DNA of 64,000 nt, taken from Bradyrhizobium sp. CB1650 (lineage in GTDB: Bacteria; Pseudomonadota; Alphaproteobacteria; Rhizobiales; Xanthobacteraceae). The notes beneath the pieces were generated by a model. The model was not told the DNA's origin and ran no database searches. It was given only the letters and a program-made list of their open reading frames with translations. Made by a program: the position numbers and the translations under genes. Location: assembly GCF_029761915.1 (NCBI RefSeq), contig NZ_CP121695.1, forward strand, positions 1,364,001-1,428,000, given 5' to 3'. Below, piece after piece: positions 27,365-36,469 of this stretch. Each line of letters starts with the position of its first letter. The stretch's first letter is position 1.

Positions 27365-27685
27365 ATGGTGAATGACGATTCTTACCGTCGCCGCTGTTTC
27401 CAGATTGACGACGAGTCCACAAGCCATTCCGGCATGACGTTTGTCGAACGGCTTGGAGAGAAGTTGCCTGGTGGCACAGCTACGCGCGTTGCTCAATCCA
27501 GCAGAACTGGACGCGGAAATGCCGACAGAGGTCGTAGCCGAGCCACGCCGACGCCTGCCGCGGGTATGCGTACGGGGCACAATATTCCCTCCTGTCCGCG
27601 ATGCCGGAACCTGATCACGCTCGTTTCGCAAACAACCGACAAGAAGCCCCTCTGGCGCTGCTACAAGTGTGAAGCGTCCCGGTAA
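27365..27685 (+). CDS. hypothetical protein with C-terminal zinc-ribbon
   Basis: A 106-aa frame preceded by GGGAGAGACC directly before the ATG. The N-terminal 70 residues are polar and probably disordered; the last 30 carry two Cys pairs (CPRC and CYKC, 20 residues apart), the layout of a small zinc ribbon. Proteins of this general form are common in bradyrhizobia and of unknown role. It could also be the tail of a decayed gene, but the ribosome-binding site argues for an independent start. Confidence 0.45.
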   Translation: MVNDDSYRRRCFQIDDESTSHSGMTFVERLGEKLPGGTATRVAQSSRTGRGNADRGRSRATPTPAAGMRTGHNIPSCPRCRNLITLVSQTTDKKPLWRCYKCEASR

Positions 27686-28619
27686 CTTCTCCGTAAATAC
27701 CTTGAGCATCCTTTAGTATCGGGACAGTGGGGGACAAGCTTTCGCCAGGTGAGATGTACTCACAATCGGCGGGATTGCCCTCTTCGAGACCTCGGTGTCA
27801 ACGATGATCTCCACCCGAGATACGCACTGAGCTCCTTGCCACGACGCGCGTTTTGGCTTGCGCTTGCCACCTAACCCAAGCCAGCTCGATGTCAATCGCC
27901 TCGTCGAATACGGAGGCGATCTGCTTGTCTACCGGAGAACGATTATGATTGCAGTAGCGCGAGAGCGGCAATCGGTCCTTCGGCTGTTCGACCGCTTATC
28001 TCGCTAATCATTATTCGACGCCCGTGTCCAATTCCTGCGTTGTCTTGGGAATGGCGCATTTTTTCAGCATGCCGGGCGACAGTACACTGACTTGCGGCGA
28101 AATGGGTGGCCTCCTAATTCCCTTGTGGGGCGTTGTTATTGCAGCACGAGGCCAGCACCATTCTGGCTTTTGCGCCGCGCCCGACCACGTCCCGGCCACT
28201 GTGAACGTTCCTAACGAAGGGAACAGCTCGAGCCGTTCTACGCTGCGGATATTTTCCAGATTCCAGATTTGCGTCAGCAACCGCTTGAGGTCAGTTCGCC
28301 GAGCTTTGGATTGGCCCCGCTGGCCATGTGGTCGAACTCGCAACGACGTGGTCCCGTCGGCCAAGCATTGCAGAATTGGCACCGGGCATATTCGGAGCAT
28401 CCTATACGAAAAAAGAGCGCAGGTATCACGCCGGTGATGGGGACCGTTTCCTGGTCAATCGGCCGCGGGGCGACGGAAGCGGCCGGACGATCGACTCCGT
28501 CAAAGGCGATCGACGCATCGTATTTCACAATTGCTCTATGGTTTGGACGCGATATCGGGTTGGGAACATCCTTGTGATCAGCACCCGATTCGAGTCATGG
28601 TAATTCATCACGAATCGAT
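27686..28619. other. 0.9 kb without a supported gene
   Basis: Frames of about 130 codons occur on both strands around 28011-28437 but overlap each other and show no motif. I see no gene. The last bases carry the leader of the MFS transporter gene. Confidence 0.45.
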
Positions 28620-30380
28620 ATGACTTATCCAGCCAAGCTCCTGACGCGTAGCACCGACGGCATCACGGCGCCGCTGCGGCACGCCACCTTCAGGCGGATC
28701 TGGCTTGCGAGCCTCCTCTCCAATCTCGGTATCTTGATTCAAGGTGTGGGTGCGGCTTGGGCGATGACGCAGATGACGTCCTCGGCCGACAAGGTCGCGT
28801 TGGTGCAGACCGCACTGCTGCTGCCGGTGATGCTGATTTCGATGCCGGCCGGCGCGATCGCCGACATGTATGACCGGCGCGTCGTGGCGCTGGTTGCGCT
28901 TGGGATCGCGTTCGCCGGCGCGGCCGCCCTGACGGTGGTCGCCTGGCTTGGCCTGGTCACACCGAACCTCCTGCTCGCGCTCTGCTTCGTCGTCGGTAGC
29001 GGCATAGCGCTGATGGGACCGGCCTGGCAATCGTCGGTCAGCGAACAGATGCCCTCGGAAGCGCTGTTGCCTGTGGCCATCGCGCTGAACGGCATTAGCT
29101 ACAACGTCGCGCGCAGCGTGGGTCCGGCGATCGGCGGGGTCGTGGTGGCCACCGCGGGCGCAGTCGCAGCATTCGCACTGAACACCTTGCTCTATCTTCC
29201 GCTGATGGTCGCGTTGTTCCTGTGGGAACGCATCAGCGCACCCTCGCGCCTGCCGCCTGAGCGCCTCAGCCGCGCCATGGTGTCTGGTGTGCGCTACATC
29301 ACGAATTCGCCATCGATCAAGATCGTGCTGGCCCGCACCCTGGTGACGGGCGTCGTCGGCGGCGCGATCACTGCGCTGATGCCGTTGGTAGCGCGCGATC
29401 TTTTGCACGGCGATGCCCAGACCTACGGGATCATGCTCGGTGCCTTTGGCCTAGGTGCGGTGGTCGGTGCGCTGAACATCACCGAGCTCCGCAAGCGGCT
29501 GAGCGGCGAGGCCGCAATCCGCGCCTGCGCGCTGTCCATGGGCGCGGCGATCGCCGCGGTAGCGCTCAGCCGTCAACCGGTGTTGACCGCGGCGGCACTG
29601 GTCCTGGCCGGGGCCACGTGGATGATGGCCTGGGCGGTGTTCAACATTGGCGTCCAGTTGTCGGCGCCGCGCTGGGTGGCCGGCCGCTCGCTCGCGGCCT
29701 ATCAGGCGGCAAGCTCAGGCGGAATTGCCGTTGGCAGCTGGGGCTGGGGCCATCTGACCGACGCGGCCGGAGTCGAGACCGCGCTGCTGGTGTCGGCCGC
29801 CCTGATGCTCGCCTCACCACTCATCGGTCTATGGCTGCCCATGCCTCGCGTCGGCGCGAGGGGAGAGGAAGCCGAGCTTCTCGCCGATCCCGAGGTAAGG
29901 CTCGCCTTGACCGGACGCAGCGGGCCACTCGTCGTCGAGATCGAATATCGCGTCGCACAGAACAAGGCGCGGGAATTTCATAATGTCATGCAGGACATTC
30001 AATTGTCGCGCCAGCGCAACGGCGCCTATGGCTGGTCGATCGCGCGCGACATTGCCGATCCCGAACTGTGGACCGAGCGCTATCACTGCCCGACCTGGTT
30101 CGACTACTTGCGCTGGCGCAACCGCTCGACCCAGTCGGAACGTGCACTGGAGCAGCGGGCAATTCACTTCCACATCGGTCCTGCGCCGGTGCGCGTTCGG
30201 CGTATGCTAGAGAGGCCGTTCGGCTCGGTACGCTGGAAGGACGATACGCCCGACCACGCGACCGCCGAAATGCTGCCGGAGATCCCAAGCGGCAAGGGCC
30301 GCACGCAGCCGGTCGCTCCGGCTGATCAGACGATCAAGTGTGCCGAGAGTCACCGGAAAGCCGCAAGCGGTGCAAAATGA
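28620..30380 (+). CDS. MFS_3-type exporter with C-terminal ABM-like domain
   Basis: Residues about 15-410 form 10-12 membrane segments of the MFS_3 / transmembrane secretion effector family (relatives of the enterobactin exporter EntS). SMPAGAIADMYDRR in loop 2-3 and the FRRIWLASLLSNLG opening are typical. From about residue 438 a soluble domain begins (GPLVVEIEYRVAQNKAREFH, then RNGAYGWSIARDIADPELW), resembling antibiotic-biosynthesis-monooxygenase-like dimeric alpha/beta folds. The full length is 586 aa. The cargo is unknown; small secondary metabolites or siderophores are typical for the family. It is not in an evident operon. Confidence 0.88.
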   Translation: MTYPAKLLTRSTDGITAPLRHATFRRIWLASLLSNLGILIQGVGAAWAMTQMTSSADKVALVQTALLLPVMLISMPAGAIADMYDRRVVALVALGIAFAGAAALTVVAWLGLVTPNLLLALCFVVGSGIALMGPAWQSSVSEQMPSEALLPVAIALNGISYNVARSVGPAIGGVVVATAGAVAAFALNTLLYLPLMVALFLWERISAPSRLPPERLSRAMVSGVRYITNSPSIKIVLARTLVTGVVGGAITALMPLVARDLLHGDAQTYGIMLGAFGLGAVVGALNITELRKRLSGEAAIRACALSMGAAIAAVALSRQPVLTAAALVLAGATWMMAWAVFNIGVQLSAPRWVAGRSLAAYQAASSGGIAVGSWGWGHLTDAAGVETALLVSAALMLASPLIGLWLPMPRVGARGEEAELLADPEVRLALTGRSGPLVVEIEYRVAQNKAREFHNVMQDIQLSRQRNGAYGWSIARDIADPELWTERYHCPTWFDYLRWRNRSTQSERALEQRAIHFHIGPAPVRVRRMLERPFGSVRWKDDTPDHATAEMLPEIPSGKGRTQPVAPADQTIKCAESHRKAASGAK

Positions 30381-30433
30381 GAGACGCCCAAGTTTCCAGC
30401 AGGTTCATCCCGTGCGTGGCATTTCAGCCCCGC

Positions 30434-30607
30434 CTAGCGCGGCTTCGCCCTCGTCACGATTGGCGTCTCGTCCAGCCAATTTAATGTGGCGTTTATCCTT
30501 ACGAGCACACGCGCGATTTCATCTTGCTCACACAAACTGGGCTCCTCTTGCAGCCGCTCTAAGAGCCGCTGCTTTCGCGCCAGGAGTTCACCAACAGTCG
30601 GGGTCAT
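30434..30607 (-). CDS. hypothetical small protein
   Basis: A 57-aa frame starting MTPTVGELLARKQRLLERL, mostly helical and charged. I chose the ATG at 30607 because AACGAGAGG lies directly upstream and the sequence before it overlaps the end of the preceding small gene. No family recognised. Confidence 0.5.
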   Translation of the reverse strand: MTPTVGELLARKQRLLERLQEEPSLCEQDEIARVLVRINATLNWLDETPIVTRAKPR

Positions 30608-30620
30608 TACCCTCTCTCGT

Positions 30621-30815
30621 TTAAGGACAAATGGCCATTTCTGCAACTAGCCGATCTATGGTTAGTTCCGATTCCGCACGATCAGGTGGACTGCGTTTCG
30701 CATCACGCTGGGACAGGGAGCTGTCTCTTTTGGAGATGCGGGCTTGCAAGCGTTTTCGTACCTCATTGGCGGTCGCGCATCGGATCGCTGCTTGATTCGC
30801 GTCCCTCCCGTCCAT
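30621..30815 (-). CDS. hypothetical small protein
   Basis: A 64-aa frame ending 13 bases before the 57-aa gene, so the two may form a short operon. The product is polar and basic with no recognised motif. Support comes mainly from tight spacing and reasonable composition. Confidence 0.35.
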   Translation of the reverse strand: MDGRDANQAAIRCATANEVRKRLQARISKRDSSLSQRDAKRSPPDRAESELTIDRLVAEMAICP

Positions 30816-31211
30816 CCACTCAACGGCCGTTCAATGGGCCGCGTCCGCTTATCTCGCGAAACTGCTGACAACAGAACGCTTGACCTTCGAGCGGTGCGAA
30901 GAAGAGATAGCTATTTCATTGACCGTCAACAGCGCCCATCAGATATTGAATTGTGGACGAGGGCCGCGGCAATGAGCACGCGGGGATACGTTGGTGGCTG
31001 TGCCTTTCACCAAGCGGCTCATGATCAATAGACACGGGTCAGCCGTGGCACAACGGACGCTCCGGTCGATCAACAGATCAGTTTGATTCAGGTGGTTGTC
31101 ATCCGATGAAAGGGACCTTGTGCAGACGGCAGTCCTCGTTGCTCCGAGCGGGCGTGCGAAGAGGATCCGGTTAAAGCGCTATTTTTCCACGCGATCACCG
31201 CGAGATTTCGA
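30816..31211. other. intergenic region before amino-acid transporter
   Basis: About 400 bases. No gene seen. It should contain the promoter of the transporter operon that starts at 31212 and that of the divergent small genes. Confidence 0.4.
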
Positions 31212-32234
31212 ATGAATGCTCTTACCCCCTGGTCCAAATGGATTATTGCCGCACTGATCGGTGCAGTCGGTCTTGTGTCGACGGCCGCATCCGCCGGTCC
31301 AACGCTTGACAGGATCAAATCGAGGGGCCTCATCAAGGTCGGTGTCGGCACCACGCCGGGCTTCTTCGCACCGGACAACAGTGGCCGGTGGCAAGGGTTC
31401 TTCATAGATTACGGACGCGCCTTGGCGATTGCCGTCTTCGGTGACGCCACCAAGATCGAGTTCACGAGCTCGTCGCCGCAGCAACGTCTGCCAGCGCTCC
31501 AATCCGGCGAATTTGATATCCTGCTATCCGGGGTGACTGTGACGATTACGCGTGCGTTCAAGCTCGGATTCCATTTCGGGCCGACGATCTTCTATGATGG
31601 ACAGGGGATTCTCGTTCGCAAGGACAGCGGCGTGACATCGGCATCCCAGCTCGACGGCGCCACGATCGGCATTCAGAGCGGCACGACGGGGGAGTTGAAC
31701 ATTGCTGATTTCTTCCGCAAGAATGCGCACAGGTTCACCCCCGTCACGGTCGAAGATACCAGTGAGTTTGTCGCGGCCCTCGAATCTGGACGCGTTGACG
31801 CGATTACACAGGACTCGTCCGATCTCGCCGCAAAACTCGTGCAACTGAAAAAGCCGAACGACTACGTCCTGCTGCCGGAACGGCTGTCGAAGGAGCCGTT
31901 GGCGCCGGCGGTGGCGGGCGGTGACGATCGTTGGCTTGAGATCGTCAACTGGACGGTGAATGCGACGATCCAGGCCGAGGAATGGGGTATCACCTCGCAG
32001 AATGTCGACAGTTTCCTGAAGTCAGAAGATCCGGCGGTCCAGCGTTTCCTCGGGGTCGATCCGTCACTTGCGCAGGCGATTGGGCTCGATCCGAAGTGGG
32101 CCTATAATATCATCAAGACGGTCGGCAATTATGGCGAGATCTTCGATCGCCATCTCAAGCCACTCGGTTGGGAGCGTGGCTATAACAGACTGTGGACCAG
32201 CGGTGGTCTGTTGTATTCCCCGCCGTTCCGCTGA
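31212..32234 (+). CDS. polar amino-acid ABC transporter, substrate-binding protein
   Basis: Periplasmic binding protein of the family 3 (AapJ/BztA-like) group. A signal peptide ends at Ala-Ser-Ala (residue 28), then LDRIKSRGLIKVGVG and PGFFAPDNSGRWQGFFIDYG follow, the expected opening strands of the type II fold. 340 aa is typical of the general L-amino-acid type. It heads a three-gene operon with two permeases, 12 bases before the first. Confidence 0.93.
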   Translation: MNALTPWSKWIIAALIGAVGLVSTAASAGPTLDRIKSRGLIKVGVGTTPGFFAPDNSGRWQGFFIDYGRALAIAVFGDATKIEFTSSSPQQRLPALQSGEFDILLSGVTVTITRAFKLGFHFGPTIFYDGQGILVRKDSGVTSASQLDGATIGIQSGTTGELNIADFFRKNAHRFTPVTVEDTSEFVAALESGRVDAITQDSSDLAAKLVQLKKPNDYVLLPERLSKEPLAPAVAGGDDRWLEIVNWTVNATIQAEEWGITSQNVDSFLKSEDPAVQRFLGVDPSLAQAIGLDPKWAYNIIKTVGNYGEIFDRHLKPLGWERGYNRLWTSGGLLYSPPFR

Positions 32235-32246
32235 CATACCTCGTTC

Positions 32247-33440
32247 ATGAGCGTCGCGCCGAAAACAGCGAGCGTGGCGAGGAGACCATCCCTTCGGCAC
32301 CAGGCCTTTGGAGGGTGGGGTCCGAGGCTCGTGCTGCAGCTTGCGATCTTGATTGGCGTGACCGCGATCCTGGCCGTGCTTGGATCCAACATCGCGACCA
32401 CCATGGCACGGAGCGGGGTGACGCCGGGCTTCGGCTTCCTGGAAAGCGCGGCCAATTTCGAGATCGGTGAAGGTATGATTGCCTTCCGTGCCGGCGACAG
32501 TTATGCACGGGCGATCGCGGTCGGCCTTTTGAATACGGCCAAGATCGCATCGGTGGGATGTTGTCTGGCTACATTCCTTGGTGTCGCGCTCGGCGTGATG
32601 CGGCTTTCGGGCAATCTGGTGCTGTCTGGTCTCGTCCGCTGGTACGTCGAGATCGTTCGCAATACTCCATTGTTGTTGCAGCTGTTCTTCTGGATCGGTC
32701 TTGCGCACGCCCTACCACCGCCGCGTCGCGCTATCATCTTGCTCGATACCTTTTTCCTGACTAACCGCGGCGTGTATATGCCACGGATCGTCGTACAGGA
32801 TTTCTCGCTCGCAGCGACGCTAGTGTTGGCCGTTGTGGTCGGGATCTGGCTCTGGCTGGTATGGCGCGGCTGGCGCAACAAGCCGACAGGACTGCAAGCG
32901 CCGCTGCCGACATCGCTCGTGAGCATTCTTGTGCTAGGCGCAATGTTCACGGCCAGCGGCACGCGGATCGGCCTCGAAATGCCAGCGGTCAGCGGCTTCA
33001 ACATTCGAGGCGGCTTCAACCTGACGCCGGAATTTGCAGCGCTCCTGGTTGGATTGACCGTGAAGTTTTCTGCGGTCATCGCGGAGATCGTCCGCGCCGG
33101 CATTCTGTCGGTACGCCACGAACAATGGGATGCTGCGCGTGCGTTGGGCCTGCACCGTGGCAAGATCATGCGTCTGGTCGTCCTGCCGCAAGCTCTGCGC
33201 GTCATCACGCCATTGGCGACCTCAAGCTATCTGGATCTTATCAAGGACTCCAGCCTTGCCGTTGCGATCGGCTATCCGGACCTCATGAACATCGTCAACA
33301 CGATCGCCAATACGACCGGGCAGGCCTTCGAGGCGCTGCTGATCGTCGTTCTCGTCTATCTCATCGTAAACCTCGCCGTTTCCGGACTGATGAGCGTCTA
33401 CAACAGCAAGGTCGCGCTGCGCGGAGAAAAGTCGGCATGA
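32247..33440 (+). CDS. amino-acid ABC transporter permease (AapQ-like)
   Basis: A 397-aa inner-membrane permease. At least eight hydrophobic segments, a long periplasmic loop near residues 150-200, and the ATPase-contact EAA loop near residues 290-310 (EQWDAARALGLHRGKIMRLV) identify it as a HisM/AapQ-type permease. The start follows the binding-protein stop by 12 bases; its stop overlaps the next permease by 4 bases. Confidence 0.92.
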   Translation: MSVAPKTASVARRPSLRHQAFGGWGPRLVLQLAILIGVTAILAVLGSNIATTMARSGVTPGFGFLESAANFEIGEGMIAFRAGDSYARAIAVGLLNTAKIASVGCCLATFLGVALGVMRLSGNLVLSGLVRWYVEIVRNTPLLLQLFFWIGLAHALPPPRRAIILLDTFFLTNRGVYMPRIVVQDFSLAATLVLAVVVGIWLWLVWRGWRNKPTGLQAPLPTSLVSILVLGAMFTASGTRIGLEMPAVSGFNIRGGFNLTPEFAALLVGLTVKFSAVIAEIVRAGILSVRHEQWDAARALGLHRGKIMRLVVLPQALRVITPLATSSYLDLIKDSSLAVAIGYPDLMNIVNTIANTTGQAFEALLIVVLVYLIVNLAVSGLMSVYNSKVALRGEKSA

Positions 33441-34519
33441 CGGCGATCGAGGCTGGCAGATGGCCCCAGAGCTCTCGTCCGTGGCTCTGGAGTAGGCTAT
33501 GGACAGGTCTGTTCGGCACCTGGCTGAATTCGATCGTCACGGTCATCGTGGGCCTGATCATCGTCAGGATTGTGCCATCACTATTTCGCTGGCTCGTGAT
33601 TGACGCGACTTGGCACGGAACCTCGGCGGACTGCCTGGCGCATGATGGCGCATGCTGGGCATTCGTCGCAGCCAAGCTCCGCTTCATCGTCTTCGCTTTT
33701 TATCCGGCTGATCTCGATTGGCGTCCGGAGGTTGCGTGTCTCTTGCTCGCTTCCTTGCTGGCTGTCACGGCCGTGCCGCGCTTCTGGCGGCGTGAACTCG
33801 CAGTCTGCTGGCCCGTCGTGATCGGACTCTGCTGGCTATTGATGACTGGTATCCCGGGTGAGGCGCGAATCTCCTCAAACCAGTGGGGTGGGCTGCCCGT
33901 GACGTTACTGGTCTGGGCGGCCTGCTTTGCCGCGTCGATGCAGTTGGCGATCCTGCTGGCGCTGGCGCGGCGATCCAGGATGCGCGCCCTGCGGCTGCTC
34001 GCGGTCGGCTATATTGAGTTCATGCGAGCAATTCCAATGGTCGCGATTCTCTATTTCGCGACGCTGATCTTGCCCATGGCACTGCCAGCTGGTTTGTCGA
34101 CCGACAAGATGCCGCGTGCGATGATCATGATTACGCTGTTCTGGACCGCCTATACCGCCGAGGTCATACGCGGCGGTCTGCAGGCCGTCCCGATCGGGCA
34201 GGAGGAGGCCGCAGCGGCACTCGGACTGAGTTATTGGCGGTCGATGCGGCTGGTGATCTTGCCGCAAGCGTTGCGGATGGTGGTCCCCGGATTGGTCAAC
34301 CAGGCCATCGGCTTTCTGCTCGCGACCTCCTTGCTTGCCGTCATCGGTATCGTCGACATCCTCAACGCTGCCAAGGCGGCAGCGACCGATCCCAATTGGC
34401 TTGGGTTTTACAAAGAGGCATTTCTGGTGGTGGCCGCGATCTATTTCGCGATCGGATATGGCGGCTCGCGCTACAGCTTCTGGCTCGTGCAGCGCCTTGG
34501 TCGCGCCGGTCAGCATTGA
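33437..34519 (+). CDS. amino-acid ABC transporter permease (AapM-like)
   Basis: Second permease, 360 aa, with an N-terminal extension of three or four membrane segments before the core permease domain (from about residue 150), as in AapM. The EAA loop is GQEEAAAALGLSYWRSMRLV. The ATG at 33437 overlaps the upstream stop (ATGA). No ATP-binding subunit follows: the next 330 bases hold no gene, so the operon lacks the expected aapP. Confidence 0.92.
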   Translation: MTAIEAGRWPQSSRPWLWSRLWTGLFGTWLNSIVTVIVGLIIVRIVPSLFRWLVIDATWHGTSADCLAHDGACWAFVAAKLRFIVFAFYPADLDWRPEVACLLLASLLAVTAVPRFWRRELAVCWPVVIGLCWLLMTGIPGEARISSNQWGGLPVTLLVWAACFAASMQLAILLALARRSRMRALRLLAVGYIEFMRAIPMVAILYFATLILPMALPAGLSTDKMPRAMIMITLFWTAYTAEVIRGGLQAVPIGQEEAAAALGLSYWRSMRLVILPQALRMVVPGLVNQAIGFLLATSLLAVIGIVDILNAAKAAATDPNWLGFYKEAFLVVAAIYFAIGYGGSRYSFWLVQRLGRAGQH

Positions 34520-34850
34520 GTGCAGCGCAAATAGGTTATCTTACCCCTCGTTCCTTCCTCACGCCCATCGATCCTCTCTGGGTTAAAGATCGGCCGATGC
34601 CTTCGCTGGCGCGCTGATGGTATTCCTCTGGCCGAGCGCCAACTTACGGCGCGTTTGGCCTCCAATCGTCAGCCTGGTGTGCGTCTTGGGTAGCTGTAAG
34701 CGCGCCATCAGCCTACTTTCGGCAGCGTCGATGAATTTCCCAGCTATTGCCAAATCCAATCGGGAATATAGACTTCGTGGGATTTTTAACACTCCCGAAT
34801 TCGACGCCACAGAGCTTGCGTTACGATAACGTTTCTTCCGGGGGGCTTCC
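34520..34850. other. intergenic, no ATPase gene
   Basis: About 330 bases after the permease. No Walker motif or other coding signal appears on either strand. The promoter for the next small genes probably lies at the end of this stretch. Confidence 0.5.
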
Positions 34851-35051
34851 ATGTTCGATCCTCCGACCGCCGCGCTTCTGCGCGCGGTCCTCGACGAGGT
34901 CTGCGAAAACGTTTCGCGCACAGAGACGGGCGTCCGCACTCACGTGGCCTCCAAAATCCTGGAAGCGGCGATGGGGGGCGACACATCTGTGGACCGCCTC
35001 AAGCAGGTCGGCCGCAAGGCTCTCTCCGAGGCACCGACGATGTGGCGATAG
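34851..35051 (+). CDS. hypothetical small protein
   Basis: A 66-aa frame, MFDPPTAALLRAVLDEVCEN onward, with a helical, regular composition and a GGGGG-rich ribosome-binding region upstream of the ATG. Such small proteins are widespread and unassigned in bradyrhizobia. It precedes the next gene by 13 bases. Confidence 0.65.
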   Translation: MFDPPTAALLRAVLDEVCENVSRTETGVRTHVASKILEAAMGGDTSVDRLKQVGRKALSEAPTMWR

Positions 35052-35064
35052 TCGGAGCGAGGGG

Positions 35065-35469
35065 GTGAATTTCCAGGTTACGGTGCTGAAGGTACTGGTC
35101 AGTTATCCGGACGGCCTCGCGCTGATGGCCGACCTCAAGCGCGACATGGCGATCCTGGCTACCAGCGGTCGCGACTGGGCCGAGCGGACCAAGCGGTTGG
35201 CCGCACGCATGCCAGATCTCGACATCTTTTCGCAAGGGCTCATCGAGCGTCTGAACGGCGGGTGGCGCATCACTGACAAGGGGCGCGCGGTGCTGGAGAT
35301 TATGGAAGCCCGACCGAGTGATCCAGAGTTTGCCACCGAAGCAGCACCGCCGGAGTCAAATCCCACAGTACCCCCACTGCGATCCATAACGGACAGGAGC
35401 GCACCTAGGCGGGAACGCCGGCGACGCCGGCGCGGCGCCGGCCAACGGGCGCGAGCGAACCCTTCCTGA
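35065..35469 (+). CDS. hypothetical protein, possible winged-helix
   Basis: A 134-aa protein beginning at a GTG with GCGAGGG upstream: VNFQVTVLKVLVSYPDGLAL, then MADLKRDMAILATSGRDWAE, LDIFSQGLIERLNGGWRITD and KGRAVLEIME. The helix/helix/strand-hairpin order with a terminal WRITDKG turn resembles a winged helix (inference from pattern only). The C-terminal 40 residues are disordered and end in an Arg-rich tract. The frame is open upstream over the previous gene, but homology-like sequence starts at the GTG. Confidence 0.65.
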   Translation: MNFQVTVLKVLVSYPDGLALMADLKRDMAILATSGRDWAERTKRLAARMPDLDIFSQGLIERLNGGWRITDKGRAVLEIMEARPSDPEFATEAAPPESNPTVPPLRSITDRSAPRRERRRRRRGAGQRARANPS

Positions 35470-35609
35470 CATCAACAAAGAACGTCAAAATCAATGCTGG
35501 TCGACGATTCCGGTCATCCGGGCCCCTCGCACGCCAACAGGCTACGGCGGTCCCATCGGCGCGTCGCGCCGGGTTCATGCTCCATCTCCCCCTCGATCCG
35601 AGGTGGGTT

Positions 35610-36119
35610 TCATTCAGCCGTGATTGCCGGGATCGGCAGAGCGGTGGTCGACTTGATCTTCTCCATGGCAAACCGCGAGGTCACGTTCTTCAGCGGCACA
35701 GCGTCGATCAGCTTCCTGTAGAACAGGTCGTAACCCTGCATATCCGCGACCACTACGCGCAACATGTAGTCGACGTCCCCTGCCATACGGTACAATTCCA
35801 TGACCTCTGGCATTGCGCTGACGGCTGCGGCGAACTTCTTCAGCCAGGCCTCGGAGTGGTCGGCGCTTTCCACCGATACAAACACGGAAATGCCGAGTCC
35901 GAGCTTGTTCTGCTCGACCAGCGCGACCCGCTTCAGGATAACGCCATTGGCTTCGAGGCGTTGGATGCGCTTCCAGCAGGGGGTCGACGACAGGCCGACG
36001 CGGTCGCCAACCTCTGCAACTGCTAGCGACGCATCCTCCTGAAGGACCATCAGGATCTTGCGGTCAATTGAATCAAGGCGGCGGCTTGTCTCAGGAAATG
36101 GGATGGCTAGGTCGGTCAT
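35610..36119 (-). CDS. Lrp/AsnC-family transcriptional regulator
   Basis: An intact 169-aa regulator. The HTH covers residues about 15-65 (LDSIDRKILMVLQEDASLAV and GLSSTPCWKRIQRLEANGVI), followed by the AsnC effector domain (GLGISVFVSVES, MELYRMAGDVDYMLRVVVAD, NVTSRFAMEKIKSTTALPI). I chose the second ATG (36119), where family homology begins, with GGGAGACA upstream. It borders the organosulfur locus and could respond to an amino acid such as cysteine or a taurine-like ligand, but no target is known. Confidence 0.93.
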   Translation of the reverse strand: MTDLAIPFPETSRRLDSIDRKILMVLQEDASLAVAEVGDRVGLSSTPCWKRIQRLEANGVILKRVALVEQNKLGLGISVFVSVESADHSEAWLKKFAAAVSAMPEVMELYRMAGDVDYMLRVVVADMQGYDLFYRKLIDAVPLKNVTSRFAMEKIKSTTALPIPAITAE

Positions 36120-36179
36120 CGCTAAAAACTTTGTCTCCCTGGAGAAGGTCAAAGGGCATCACACTGTTATTCTGCATCA

Positions 36180-36398
36180 TCAACCACGAGGCACAAACAG
36201 GAAGATGTCATGGAAACCGTCGCGGTCATTGTCGCGATCCCGTGGGTCGTCTTGGAGAGAACGCTGGCGCCGCTCGCGAGCCTGCCCGATCAGGTTGGCG
36301 AAGAGAGCATGCACCGCCTTGGCGGGTTGCTGCGCAAAGGAGCCGGAGATCACGGCGCAATTCATGAAACCCAACAGGAACGACAAGGCTCTCTTCAT
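36180..36398 (-). CDS. possible small secreted protein
   Basis: A 72-aa frame whose first 23 residues (MKRALSFLLGFMNCAVISGS then Phe-Ala-Gln) form a good signal peptide. The remainder is charged with a run of Arg/Asp. It lies just downstream of the LLM monooxygenase gene on the same strand. No family recognised; may be spurious. Confidence 0.35.
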   Translation of the reverse strand: MKRALSFLLGFMNCAVISGSFAQQPAKAVHALFANLIGQARERRQRSLQDDPRDRDNDRDGFHDIFLFVPRG

Positions 36399-36469
36399 TT
36401 CAAACTCTGCTCGTTTTTCCGAACTCGACGATTGGTGCCGCCGCACGGCGATAGCCGCACCAGGCGGAA

